A stretch of 14,215 nucleotides of DNA, taken from contig JAURNB010000058.1 in assembly GCA_030830415.1 (NCBI GenBank), positions 1-14,215 of the forward strand. Direction: 5' to 3'. The position numbers and the translations under genes are program-made. Within the stretch, counting starts at the first letter, position 1. The number at the start of each line of letters is the position of its first letter. Positions 1 through 7,442 of the stretch are shown here, one piece after another. The notes beneath the pieces are model-generated. The model ran no database searches. It was given only the letters and a program-made list of their open reading frames with translations, and had not been told where the DNA came from. The DNA comes from Acidimicrobiales bacterium. GTDB taxonomy: Bacteria > Actinomycetota > Acidimicrobiia > Acidimicrobiales > Ilumatobacteraceae.

Positions 1-584
1 GCAAATTGGTCAGATACTCCCTTGCCCACTGGGCCGTAAACAGACATCCCGTATCGCGTTGATAGGTCGATGTACCCGAGCTCGGGGAAAAAGCGTGGTG
101 GAGCAACGCGAATGAATCGAATAGATAAACACATCGCTGTGAGAAGGGCCAGCCCGTTTCGCCATTTGGGGTAAGCATTTCTGTGAAAAGCAAAAAGCCA
201 TACGAGAAAGATCAACAACACGGGTACGTGTGCAATGGCGTAGTAGGTATTTGATGCCTGGGCTAACCACTCGTGCTCGAGAACAAACTTTTGCAAAGAA
301 AGCTCTGAGGGGAGAAAGATCTCTCGCTGAAAATTCTCTAACGACTTTCCGCGCTCAATTGCACCTAATGATTGGTCGAGTGGAAGCACGCGGGCCAAGC
401 GCCACAACGTATACAAACCCGCTACAAAGGAAATTTCTTTTGTGGCCGCAATGAATTGTGTTTGCACTTTGGCCGCCATGGAAGAGCCTTGGGGCGATGG
501 TGTTGTCATGCGCTGTACTGCAAACGATGCTGTTGCGCTTGATGCAGCAATTGCAGCACCTTGTTGCCATGTCAGCCAATCCAT
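1..584 (-). CDS. PAP2 superfamily membrane protein (inositolphosphotransferase-like), 3' end beyond the window
   Basis: An open frame runs from ATG at 584 to the left edge with no stop; 194 codons are visible. Seen: an N-terminal region of about 105 residues, hydrophobic membrane-like segments at about 107-134 (including NTYYAIAHVPVLL) and 143-160, then APPRFFPELGYIDLSTRYG (161-179) and VYGPVGKGVSDQF (182-194). This order matches the actinobacterial PAP2 branch related to inositol phosphorylceramide synthase (PF14378 type), which transfers or hydrolyses phospho-headgroups at the membrane. The catalytic His region should lie just past the edge, so activity cannot be judged. It is the last visible gene of the five-gene lipid operon, 24 bp after the acyltransferase stop. 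No Shine-Dalgarno sequence is seen, and it lies in the same frame as the upstream gene, separated by one TAG, so translational coupling is plausible. Family is fairly sure; substrate is unknown. Confidence 0.8.
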   Translation of the reverse strand, partial: MDWLTWQQGAAIAASSATASFAVQRMTTPSPQGSSMAAKVQTQFIAATKEISFVAGLYTLWRLARVLPLDQSLGAIERGKSLENFQREIFLPSELSLQKFVLEHEWLAQASNTYYAIAHVPVLLIFLVWLFAFHRNAYPKWRNGLALLTAMCLSIRFIRVAPPRFFPELGYIDLSTRYGMSVYGPVGKGVSDQF

Positions 585-608
585 GTGGAAGAGCGTAAAG
601 GGTAATGA

Positions 609-1646
609 CTAGCCGAGGTTTGGCCAGCGCCGTTTTTGCCGGCGTCGTTGGCCTGCGGCACCTAGCTTGCGGTGCTCATAGAGGCTCCATTGACGTCTCC
701 AGCCAGAGTATTCAGGCCCAGTGAGTGCAGTGGAACGACCAGCGGCAGCGCGCTGACGTGATGTCCAGAAATCGGTGAGCGACTCATCGCCAAGAAGAGT
801 GACTGCTTTTTCAATGCGCTCATTGAAGCGACGCGTGTTGTCGTTTTCTTCGGGGAAAAGTGGTGCTCCAAAAATCACACGTACGTGCCCACGGCGGGGG
901 CGCTTCATTCCCTTCCCGAAAATGGAGCCAGTTCCATCGATGAACACCGGCACAACTGGTGAACCTGTTTTGATGCTCAAATAAGCGGCGCCCGCTTTGA
1001 AGTCTTGACCCCAGCCATCTGGCGAGCGGCCGCCTTCGGGGTAAATGACCACGCTCCAGTCGCGAGCAAGAAGTGCACGCAACTCATCTGAAGATTTGCG
1101 GCTGGTGGTTTCGCGGTCAATAGGGAATGCATTGAGTGCAAGAGCCGCAATGGTGCCCTTCGTGCGCTTATCGAAGAAGTAGTCGGCAGCGGCAGCAACA
1201 ACTAAACGGTCATTCCACGGAGAAGGAACCGCTGTGGTCATGAGCGGAGTATCGATGTGTGAATGATGATTGGGAGCGAAAATGACTCCACCCACATCGG
1301 TTCGTTTTGCTAGGTCGCTCAAGCGATCGATGCCTTCAACTTTCGGGCGCGCCAAGAACTTCACCATTCCTGTGACGGGTCCGGCTACCAAAATGCGACG
1401 CACCGCACGTGCTGCAGGCTTGCGAGCAAAAGACGTGTCGAAGTAAGCGCCCAAATGTGGTTCTTTGGGTGGAACACTCACACCACGCGGAACTGACGGA
1501 GCGCGAAAGGGGAATCCGGCTCGGCGCCAAAATGCCACACCTTTCGACGCAACTTTTTCAACGCCAGCAATGCCACGAGCTCCGCGTTGTAAAACGCGTC
1601 GTGCCGCTGCTGAGCGGCTCTTGAAAGCGGGGTAGTTATTTGCCAT
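609..1646 (-). CDS. PlsC-type 1-acyl-glycerol-3-phosphate acyltransferase family protein
   Basis: 345 residues from ATG 1646. The acyltransferase signature NHHSHID lies at 126-132, with the catalytic His127 and Asp132 in H-x4-D spacing. The second block YPEGGRS lies at 202-208 and a VVPVFIDGTG strand at 231-240, all in normal order for the PlsC/LPLAT family, which moves an acyl chain from acyl-CoA or acyl-ACP to a lysophospholipid or related hydroxyl at the inner membrane leaflet. The protein is longer than a minimal PlsC (about 240 residues): about 100 basic residues precede the domain and a tail with the Arg/Lys-rich patch RRRQKRR follows, perhaps for membrane association. It starts 12 bp after the LarA-like gene without a clear ribosome binding site. 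Within this operon it could acylate a product of the reductase/dehydrogenase pair instead of serving bulk phospholipid synthesis (inference). Confidence 0.85.
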   Translation of the reverse strand: MANNYPAFKSRSAAARRVLQRGARGIAGVEKVASKGVAFWRRAGFPFRAPSVPRGVSVPPKEPHLGAYFDTSFARKPAARAVRRILVAGPVTGMVKFLARPKVEGIDRLSDLAKRTDVGGVIFAPNHHSHIDTPLMTTAVPSPWNDRLVVAAAADYFFDKRTKGTIAALALNAFPIDRETTSRKSSDELRALLARDWSVVIYPEGGRSPDGWGQDFKAGAAYLSIKTGSPVVPVFIDGTGSIFGKGMKRPRRGHVRVIFGAPLFPEENDNTRRFNERIEKAVTLLGDESLTDFWTSRQRAAAGRSTALTGPEYSGWRRQWSLYEHRKLGAAGQRRRQKRRWPNLG

Positions 1647-1658
1647 TGTGCAACACCA

Positions 1659-3245
1659 TTATTTCACATCGGCAATCATGATTGGCGGTGTATGGAAGTG
1701 GGTGATGGTAGGCGAACGACCCACAACATCGCTGGCAATTTCCAAAGCATCATTGAAAGTAGACGCAGGAGTGAAACCGAGTCGACGAATGGTGGGTGCA
1801 TCGCCGCCCACAATGATGACCTTGCCACAGTGCTGAAGGGCATGGCTGCCCCAGTACCACATGTAGAACGGGTGCACTCCGTGGTAAGCGTTTCCTGTGC
1901 GGTACAAGTGCTTGTACCACTCGTCTTCGGCAAACTTCTTTTCAAAGCGTGCTTCTAATTCGCTTGGCACAGTGGTCTCTGTCAGAACTTGTTCAAAGAA
2001 GTCGATGTAACTCGGGTGATGTACAGGGTGGAACTCGTTAGTGGTGGGGTGGGTCATGATGATGACACCACCTTCACGTACGAGTGGTTTGTTGCGATAC
2101 AGGTTGAAGAAGTAACCAAGGCCTGTGCACATCACCAAGATGGGGTTCATGATGGAGTTCACGTTGTACGGGCAAATAAAAGGAATACCCATGGTGAGAA
2201 TGTCGGTTTGACCCTGCACTTCAACAAGCTGCTGGCGATACACGTTTGCTGTGGTCACTTTATGAACTGCTTCCACTTCACCGGCTTGAATGCTCGTCAT
2301 CTGGTGAGGAGCCTCAATGGACTGGAAAATGTTGCGGCGCATGCGAGCAGGGGTGCGGTTCAGTGCTGCTGACGACGCAACAAACTTGGCGCGGTCGCGT
2401 GCATTCCATTCCCATTCACGCTTTCCCAGAAAGTCGAATGCCGACGGGAAGGTGTCGTTGTTGACTGTGGTCTCAATTTGGAAAATTTTCGGGCCATGCT
2501 TTTTCATGATCTCGCCCATGCGCCAGTTGCTCTTATGCAACTCACTCTTGTGCTGATCCATGAACGAACGGCTGTTTTCCATGGTGTGCGTGTTGTGGTG
2601 ATGACGCAGTGAGCGGTACGACGAGAGACCCGTTGCAGTGCTCTTCCAGCCGCCATCCATGGCAACCAAGTTGATGTTGACATAGACCAGCAAGTCGCTT
2701 TCGGCTGCGCGCTTGTTGATTTCTACTTCTTCACCATGAGGTGTTTCGCCAAGAAGGGCCAAGTTGTCTTGGTCTTCGGCATCGTGTTGATACAACATGC
2801 CACGAGGGGCAAAAGCATCGTAAACACGATCACCGAGCATGTGTCGCAGTTCGTCTTCAGTCATGCGGCGATGGAGGGCAAGCGCCGCGATGATATGGAC
2901 GTCGTCAACACCAGCTTCTGCAGCAAGGTCGAGAACCGATTCAATGACGCGTTGACGAATGTCGGGGCGTGTCATTTTGGGAAGTGGCAGCGAGATGTCG
3001 TCGAATGCAATGGTGAGCTTCATGCCAGGGAACAAGAGCGTTGGCAATGGATCCATCTCGATGGGGTTCAACAGTGCATGACGAATTGCAGCATCGATGT
3101 CGTCGATGGGTGCTTCTGGCTCTGGAGCGTAAATGACTCGCGAGCGATCGGCAGGCAACTTCTCGAGCGAGTAGTTTTCGCCGCGCCAAAAAAGAATGGG
3201 TGGGGTAGAGCGGTCTACATCTAATACAAATCCTGGACGTGGCAT
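1659..3245 (-). CDS. LarA-like (lactate racemase / DUF2088 domain) protein
   Basis: 528 residues, ATG at 3245 overlapping the dehydrogenase stop by one base (TAATG). An N-terminal DUF2088-like domain is recognised from LTIAFDDISLPLP (77-89), a Rossmann-like VHIIAALALHRRMTEDEL (116-133, placing His125 where LarA has its GTHR/H-R motif), and DLLVYVNINLVAMDGGWKS (184-202). A C-terminal domain ends with CGKVIIVGGDAPTIRRLGF and a DALEIASDVVG helix, as in LarA. LarA enzymes racemise alpha-hydroxy acids with a nickel-pincer nucleotide bound through a lysine. Lys201 fits that lysine, but the His usually about ten residues before it is absent here (Ile/Asn). No larB, larC or larE is visible. At about 100 residues more than typical LarA (~425), it belongs to a divergent subfamily. 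Its substrate is unknown; the operon suggests a lipid-derived hydroxy compound (inference). Confidence 0.75.
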   Translation of the reverse strand: MPRPGFVLDVDRSTPPILFWRGENYSLEKLPADRSRVIYAPEPEAPIDDIDAAIRHALLNPIEMDPLPTLLFPGMKLTIAFDDISLPLPKMTRPDIRQRVIESVLDLAAEAGVDDVHIIAALALHRRMTEDELRHMLGDRVYDAFAPRGMLYQHDAEDQDNLALLGETPHGEEVEINKRAAESDLLVYVNINLVAMDGGWKSTATGLSSYRSLRHHHNTHTMENSRSFMDQHKSELHKSNWRMGEIMKKHGPKIFQIETTVNNDTFPSAFDFLGKREWEWNARDRAKFVASSAALNRTPARMRRNIFQSIEAPHQMTSIQAGEVEAVHKVTTANVYRQQLVEVQGQTDILTMGIPFICPYNVNSIMNPILVMCTGLGYFFNLYRNKPLVREGGVIIMTHPTTNEFHPVHHPSYIDFFEQVLTETTVPSELEARFEKKFAEDEWYKHLYRTGNAYHGVHPFYMWYWGSHALQHCGKVIIVGGDAPTIRRLGFTPASTFNDALEIASDVVGRSPTITHFHTPPIMIADVK

Positions 3246-4435
3246 TAGCGCAATTTCTCCTGTCGCATATCGAAGGCCACCTTGATGGCTCCTCGCGCAC
3301 CTGCCTCGGAGGCATGGCGCAGTGCTTGTTGATATTCAGATAACGGGTAAGTAGCTGAGAGCATTTGTTCAGCACGTATTTCATTTGCCAATTCAATTGC
3401 CATCAAAAATGTGCGCTGTTTGGTGCCGTTGGGCAATGTTTCCGTGCCATACGTGTAAGCACCCATCAGTTGTGTTTCACGGTGCCATAAGCCAGTGAGG
3501 TCGGTGGTGACTTCACTTGGCATTCCCATGAGAACAATGCGTCCACGTGGGCGAGTCATGCGTAGCGATAATGCGATGCTGTCGCTATTGCCAACAGCGT
3601 CGATGGTGACATGTGCTCCGGAAGACAAGTAGTCGCCAACAACATGGCAACCTGCTGCGTGGCGCACAGCGCGCATCAGCTCATCGGGCTTCACAACGGA
3701 AGTTGCACCGAAGGTTTTTGCGAGTCGCATCTGGGCGGGGTAGCGAGCACCAACGATGATGGTTGCTTGTGGAGAGTATTTGCGCAGTGCGGCAATCGCG
3801 CTGAGGCCCATGGTGCCTGCACCCAGCACGGCAAAGAGCGGAGTTTCAGTTGTGCTTGCATGAGAAATCGCCAAGAGCGCGGCGTGAATGCCGCCAGCAA
3901 CTGGTCCTACAAGAACTGCACGTTCATCGGGCATATCGCTTGCGATGGTGTGAATTTGTGATGCATGGGCAATGAGCTCTGTTGCCCAACCTCCGCCAGT
4001 GGAATTGCAAAAACCAATTTGGATTCCGGGCTCTAATGGCGGCATTGCTAAATGCGCATAGTCGTCACCATCACCTGGTGCTGCATCGGGAAAGGGAAGT
4101 TCTGCACCGCGTGCAGCGTGGCCAAGCACTGGTTCAATAACGACGCGTTCACCGCTATCGAGCGTGCCAACAATTTCGTGCCCAGGTACAAAGGGGAAAC
4201 TCACCCAATGTTCGAAGTAGGTAGAAGCATGACCTTCCACGGTGGCAAGGTCGCTGCCACAAATGCCGGTGAGCAACGGATGCACACGTTGCCATTCGTT
4301 GTTCACCAGTTCGGGCGGCTCACAGTTCGTGAGTGTGAGTGGCCCAATTTTTGCAGCAGTGCCTGTGTCGATGCCCGATACCAATCGAGCCAACATAAAG
4401 CGGCCAGTGCTGCGGTCGACGCGGAGTGCTTTCAT
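3245..4435 (-). CDS. Zinc-type medium-chain alcohol dehydrogenase (GroES-like/MDR)
   Basis: 396 residues; ATG at 4435 overlaps the upstream stop as ATGA. The N-terminal GroES-like domain carries GICGSD (57-62, Cys59) and PGHEIVG (84-90, His86-Glu87), the usual catalytic-zinc ligands. The Rossmann domain has GAGTMG at 205-210 for NAD(P)(H). The four-Cys lobe that binds structural zinc in classic ADHs is not present: the corresponding stretch (about 101-143) has only Cys143. Where many relatives have a Glu-Pro pair, this protein has GPVAGG (177-182). Probable role: interconversion of an alcohol and an aldehyde or ketone. Directly after a fatty acyl-CoA reductase, a long-chain fatty alcohol/aldehyde or a lipid hydroxyl is a reasonable substrate (inference). 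The family is certain; the substrate is not. Confidence 0.85.
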   Translation of the reverse strand: MKALRVDRSTGRFMLARLVSGIDTGTAAKIGPLTLTNCEPPELVNNEWQRVHPLLTGICGSDLATVEGHASTYFEHWVSFPFVPGHEIVGTLDSGERVVIEPVLGHAARGAELPFPDAAPGDGDDYAHLAMPPLEPGIQIGFCNSTGGGWATELIAHASQIHTIASDMPDERAVLVGPVAGGIHAALLAISHASTTETPLFAVLGAGTMGLSAIAALRKYSPQATIIVGARYPAQMRLAKTFGATSVVKPDELMRAVRHAAGCHVVGDYLSSGAHVTIDAVGNSDSIALSLRMTRPRGRIVLMGMPSEVTTDLTGLWHRETQLMGAYTYGTETLPNGTKQRTFLMAIELANEIRAEQMLSATYPLSEYQQALRHASEAGARGAIKVAFDMRQEKLR

Positions 4436-6771
4436 CGTTGACGCTCATTCATGAGTGGGGAAAATGGCAAGATGCGCTTAGGCGCGCCCGCTGCTTTTTC
4501 CCAATCTTCTACAAGCCAGCCACGCTTACGAGCAATAGAAGCAAGGCGAGTTTCGGGGTTCACAGCAACAGGGTGCCCGACTGCTTCAAGCAGGGGAAGG
4601 TCTGAAGTGGAGTCGGCGTAGGCCACACAGTCGTCGAGGTGTACGCCAAGAGAAGCGCAATAATCGGCAAGCACCTGAGCACGTGTTTCACCAGTGGGTG
4701 GAGCTTTAATGAGTTGCCCGCTGTACGTGTTGTCGGGGCGAATAGACATTTCTGCTCCAACAATTTCATCGAAGAGTGGTCGCAAGCCTTCAACATTGAA
4801 AGTGAGTGCACCGGTAATGAGAATGGTTTTGTGGCCGAGTGCACGATGCTCACGGACGCGACGTATGGCGGCAGGGAATGATTTTGCAATGATGACGTCG
4901 GTCATCATGAGCTGAGTATCGATAGCAATTTGGTCGACAGGTGCGTCTTCATAGCGACGATAGAAGTAGCGCAAGAAGTCGCTGCGGTCTTTGCGGTCCA
5001 TTGAGAGCAGGGTGGGGGCTTCTTTCATGGTGCGCAAGAAATAGCGGGCACGCTCTGCGTTATTGAGATGGCGCGTTGCGAGCCATGAGTAGCTCTCTAC
5101 GACGTTTGAAGCAATGAGTGTGTTCTCTAGGTCAAATGCGGCAACTTTGCGATCGGGCGAAAGCACGTTGGCGCGCAAACGTGCGGCGCGGTCGGTTTTG
5201 GTTTTTCCCGGCGTCATTTTGACGCGGGCATGGTCGACCACAGAAGGAAGATGCACTTCTTTTACGTAGTGATTCCAATTCACTACGCGCGGGTCGAAAC
5301 AAAAATCACGTTGGTCTGTTTGGTCGAGTTCATTCCACAGTGAGAGCAGGTTGTCAACGCTGTAAATGGCTTCGCACTCGGTGTACAAACCGTAGAGCTC
5401 TACATATTCCAGAGCACGTTCTACTTCAATACGCTTTTCGTCGAGCTTTGCCGACCATGCAGCTTGTGCGCCACGCAAGGGAAGTGCTTGCAGTACTCGT
5501 TCGCCTTGTGTAATTACAGTTTTGGCACGTGAGAGCTGTTGTTGCACACGCCCGCGGCCGGGGAAGCGCCAATCGGGAACCACAATGGGCTGGCCTTCTG
5601 CGTCGTAAATGGGGTGTTCGGTAAACCAGTCGCGCACATTGTTCACCAAGTCGCTGTAGCGCAAGGGGTTTGTGCTTCCTGAAGCAACCTGTGTGATGTA
5701 CGGAGATTTCTCGGGGCCTGCTGCTGCAACAGCAATGATGGCTGCAACTACTAGGTCAACGGGAATGACGTCGACGGTTCCTTCTGGTACGCCAGGAAAT
5801 TCACGCAAGAGCCCACGTGCGTAGGAAATGATGACGGGTTCCGCCATGCGAAAGCCGCGAATCCAGCCTGGCTTTGGTTCAAGAACTGCCGACTCGATAA
5901 TGGAGGGGCGCACGATGTTGACGGGAAGTGCACCTTTTGTTTCAGTGAGTGCCTGCTCGCCAAGTGCCTTGGTGAATGCATAAGCATCGGGCCAACCCAC
6001 GCTTGCTGCGCGTGAACGGCCTGCTTGAACAAGTTCGCTGCTCACCCAACGTTCGCGTAATTGTTCAGTCTTTGCTGCCAGTGCAGGAGCGCCAGCTGCG
6101 CCAAGTTCGCGGCGTGCACCCTTGCGGAAACCTTCCAGCACTTTTGGCGTACGGCTTGCTGCTTCAACGTCGCTTCGCAAGCGTCGTGCCGAGGCCACTT
6201 CTGCTTTCCAGCTCAGCCCAATATCAAAAGGGCCTTCCGACACCAGTTGCTCAGGTGCTGTGCCGCGCCGGTTGCCTGCTACGTAACAAGTGCTCACAGC
6301 AACAAGGTGTGGCATGTTGGTGCCACCCGGGTGAAGTTCATTGAGTAGGGCAGCGAGTCGTGTTGGGCCTAAGAGGTTGACTTCAACTGCAGAGTCGAGT
6401 GGCGAGTCGAACGACACCGCTGCAGCCGAGTGAATAATGATGTCGCATGAGGCAAGTAGCGCGCGGTCGGTTTCATTGAGCGATAAGCCATCAACAGAAA
6501 TGTCGCCGTCGAGCGCATGCACGCATCGTGCGGTCATTGCATCGAAGGTTTCTGCACTGTTGGCATGCATGTCGCGTAAACGGTCGAAAGCGTCGTTGCT
6601 CAGAATTTCACGCTTCACTCGCGATGCTGCACCGCGGCGACCTCCTCGAATAATGAGAAAGAGCTCGCATCCTGGTGCACTGCGTAGGAGGCGTTCCACG
6701 AGGGCAGTGCCCACGAATCCGGTGGAACCGGTGATGGCGATCTTGCGCCCCGATAGAGAATCAGCAATCAT
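4432..6771 (-). CDS. Fatty acyl-CoA reductase (SDR/FAR) fused to a HAD-IB hydrolase domain
   Basis: About 779 residues from ATG 6771. An extended-SDR/male-sterility domain comes first: ITGSTGFVG nucleotide loop (13-21), HSAAAVSFDSPL (114-125), YAFTK active site (264-268) and NIVRPSIIES. Residues about 184-259 form a charged, probably helical insertion. A FAR C-terminal-like region follows (about 455-510, ELYGLYTECEA to FDPRVVNWNHYVKE). The HAD domain covers about 543-755: motif I FDLENTL (Asp547, Glu549), motif II ITG (Thr653), motif IV YADSTSDLPLLEAVG (Asp720, Asp724). FARs reduce acyl-CoA to aldehyde or alcohol with NADPH; the fused HAD domain may be a phosphatase. Motif I has Glu where the general-acid Asp is usual. 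A GTG start at 6789 adds six residues and has GAGG only a few bases upstream; I prefer ATG 6771 because family members begin just before the nucleotide-binding loop. First gene of the operon. Confidence 0.85.
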   Translation of the reverse strand: MIADSLSGRKIAITGSTGFVGTALVERLLRSAPGCELFLIIRGGRRGAASRVKREILSNDAFDRLRDMHANSAETFDAMTARCVHALDGDISVDGLSLNETDRALLASCDIIIHSAAAVSFDSPLDSAVEVNLLGPTRLAALLNELHPGGTNMPHLVAVSTCYVAGNRRGTAPEQLVSEGPFDIGLSWKAEVASARRLRSDVEAASRTPKVLEGFRKGARRELGAAGAPALAAKTEQLRERWVSSELVQAGRSRAASVGWPDAYAFTKALGEQALTETKGALPVNIVRPSIIESAVLEPKPGWIRGFRMAEPVIISYARGLLREFPGVPEGTVDVIPVDLVVAAIIAVAAAGPEKSPYITQVASGSTNPLRYSDLVNNVRDWFTEHPIYDAEGQPIVVPDWRFPGRGRVQQQLSRAKTVITQGERVLQALPLRGAQAAWSAKLDEKRIEVERALEYVELYGLYTECEAIYSVDNLLSLWNELDQTDQRDFCFDPRVVNWNHYVKEVHLPSVVDHARVKMTPGKTKTDRAARLRANVLSPDRKVAAFDLENTLIASNVVESYSWLATRHLNNAERARYFLRTMKEAPTLLSMDRKDRSDFLRYFYRRYEDAPVDQIAIDTQLMMTDVIIAKSFPAAIRRVREHRALGHKTILITGALTFNVEGLRPLFDEIVGAEMSIRPDNTYSGQLIKAPPTGETRAQVLADYCASLGVHLDDCVAYADSTSDLPLLEAVGHPVAVNPETRLASIARKRGWLVEDWEKAAGAPKRILPFSPLMNERQR

Positions 6772-6792
6772 GCGAGACTTTTCTAGCACATT

Positions 6793-6812
6793 CCTCTACC
6801 ATTTGGTAGAGG
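6793..6812. promoter_or_regulatory. Perfect 9-2-9 inverted repeat, candidate TetR operator
   Basis: CCTCTACCA and TGGTAGAGG are exact reverse complements separated by TT, giving a 20-bp site. It lies between the divergent starts of the acyl-CoA reductase (6771, or 6789) and the tetR gene (6834). Size, symmetry and position are what is known for operators of TetR-family regulators that repress themselves and a divergent operon. Binding has not been shown; the assignment is inferred from position. Confidence 0.7.
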
Positions 6813-6833
6813 CGAACGGGAAAACGGGGAAAT

Positions 6834-7442
6834 ATGGCTGAAATCCGTAAAAAACATGCTCAACCCACGCGGGAACGGATTCTCGACGCCGCCCTTGACC
6901 TCTTTGGTTCGGGTGGGGTCGACGCCACCAGCCTCGACGACATTGCCCGCGCTGTGGGGGTGGCCAAGCAGACGGTGCTCTATTGGTTTGTCACCAAAGA
7001 AGAATTGGCTGTTGCAGTGATGCAGCGCGTTGCCGATGAACTGGTGTTGGAAATTGGTGCAGCTATTCGCTCGGCCCCACATGGTTTTGCGCGTATTGAG
7101 GCAACAGTGACCGCGGTTTTTCGCCCTGCCATTCGCCGCCCGGCCTTACTTGGTCTCATTCGCGAACTCAACCGCTTGCCGCCAGCACTGAGTGAAGCAC
7201 TCATCGACAAGGTGGCTCCACTCATCAACATGGCCGCGCTCTATTTGGAAAAAGAAATGGATGAAGGACGCCTACGTCGTGCCGACCCACATTTGTTATT
7301 GGCCTTTGTGTATTCCACTGTGGTGGGTGTTGCTACAGAGCCAGTGGCGCTTCGTGCAGTGGGGTGGCAGCCCACAACGGTGGGTCTGCGTGCATTGCGT
7401 CGTGAACTGCTCGAATTTTTGCGAGCTGCACTCACGCCTTAG
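6834..7442 (+). CDS. TetR/AcrR family transcriptional regulator
   Basis: 202 residues from ATG 6834, preceded by a GGGGA-like ribosome binding site. The N-terminal TetR DNA-binding domain is clear: RERILDAALDLFGSGGVDAT (13-32), then the helix-turn-helix TSLDDIARAVGVAKQTVLYWFVTKEEL (32-58). The C-terminal part is a helical ligand-binding and dimerisation domain of normal length with no recognisable ligand signature. It is divergent from the lipid operon with the 20-bp inverted repeat between them, so it most likely represses that operon and itself until an effector, perhaps an acyl-CoA or other lipid, binds (inference). Its stop overlaps the convergent ddl stop by 4 bp, leaving no room for a terminator. 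Confidence 0.9.
   Translation: MAEIRKKHAQPTRERILDAALDLFGSGGVDATSLDDIARAVGVAKQTVLYWFVTKEELAVAVMQRVADELVLEIGAAIRSAPHGFARIEATVTAVFRPAIRRPALLGLIRELNRLPPALSEALIDKVAPLINMAALYLEKEMDEGRLRRADPHLLLAFVYSTVVGVATEPVALRAVGWQPTTVGLRALRRELLEFLRAALTP

Noticed and set aside
10..270. Small minus-strand frame at the left end, and similar ones at 230-454 and 355-579
   Set aside because: They are other frames of the PAP2 gene, which reads through continuously from 584 to the edge with family motifs.
2736..3224. 162-codon plus-strand open frame inside the LarA-like gene
   Set aside because: Lies wholly opposite a clear gene, with no recognisable domain and low-plausibility composition; read as a shadow. The same holds for 1989-2372, 4052-4441, 5976-6344 and 10571-10990.
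6772..6789. GTG start for the acyl-CoA reductase
   Set aside because: Possible, but the GAGG is only 3-4 bases from it and overlaps the operator; the ATG at 6771 fits the family N-terminus better. Not excluded.
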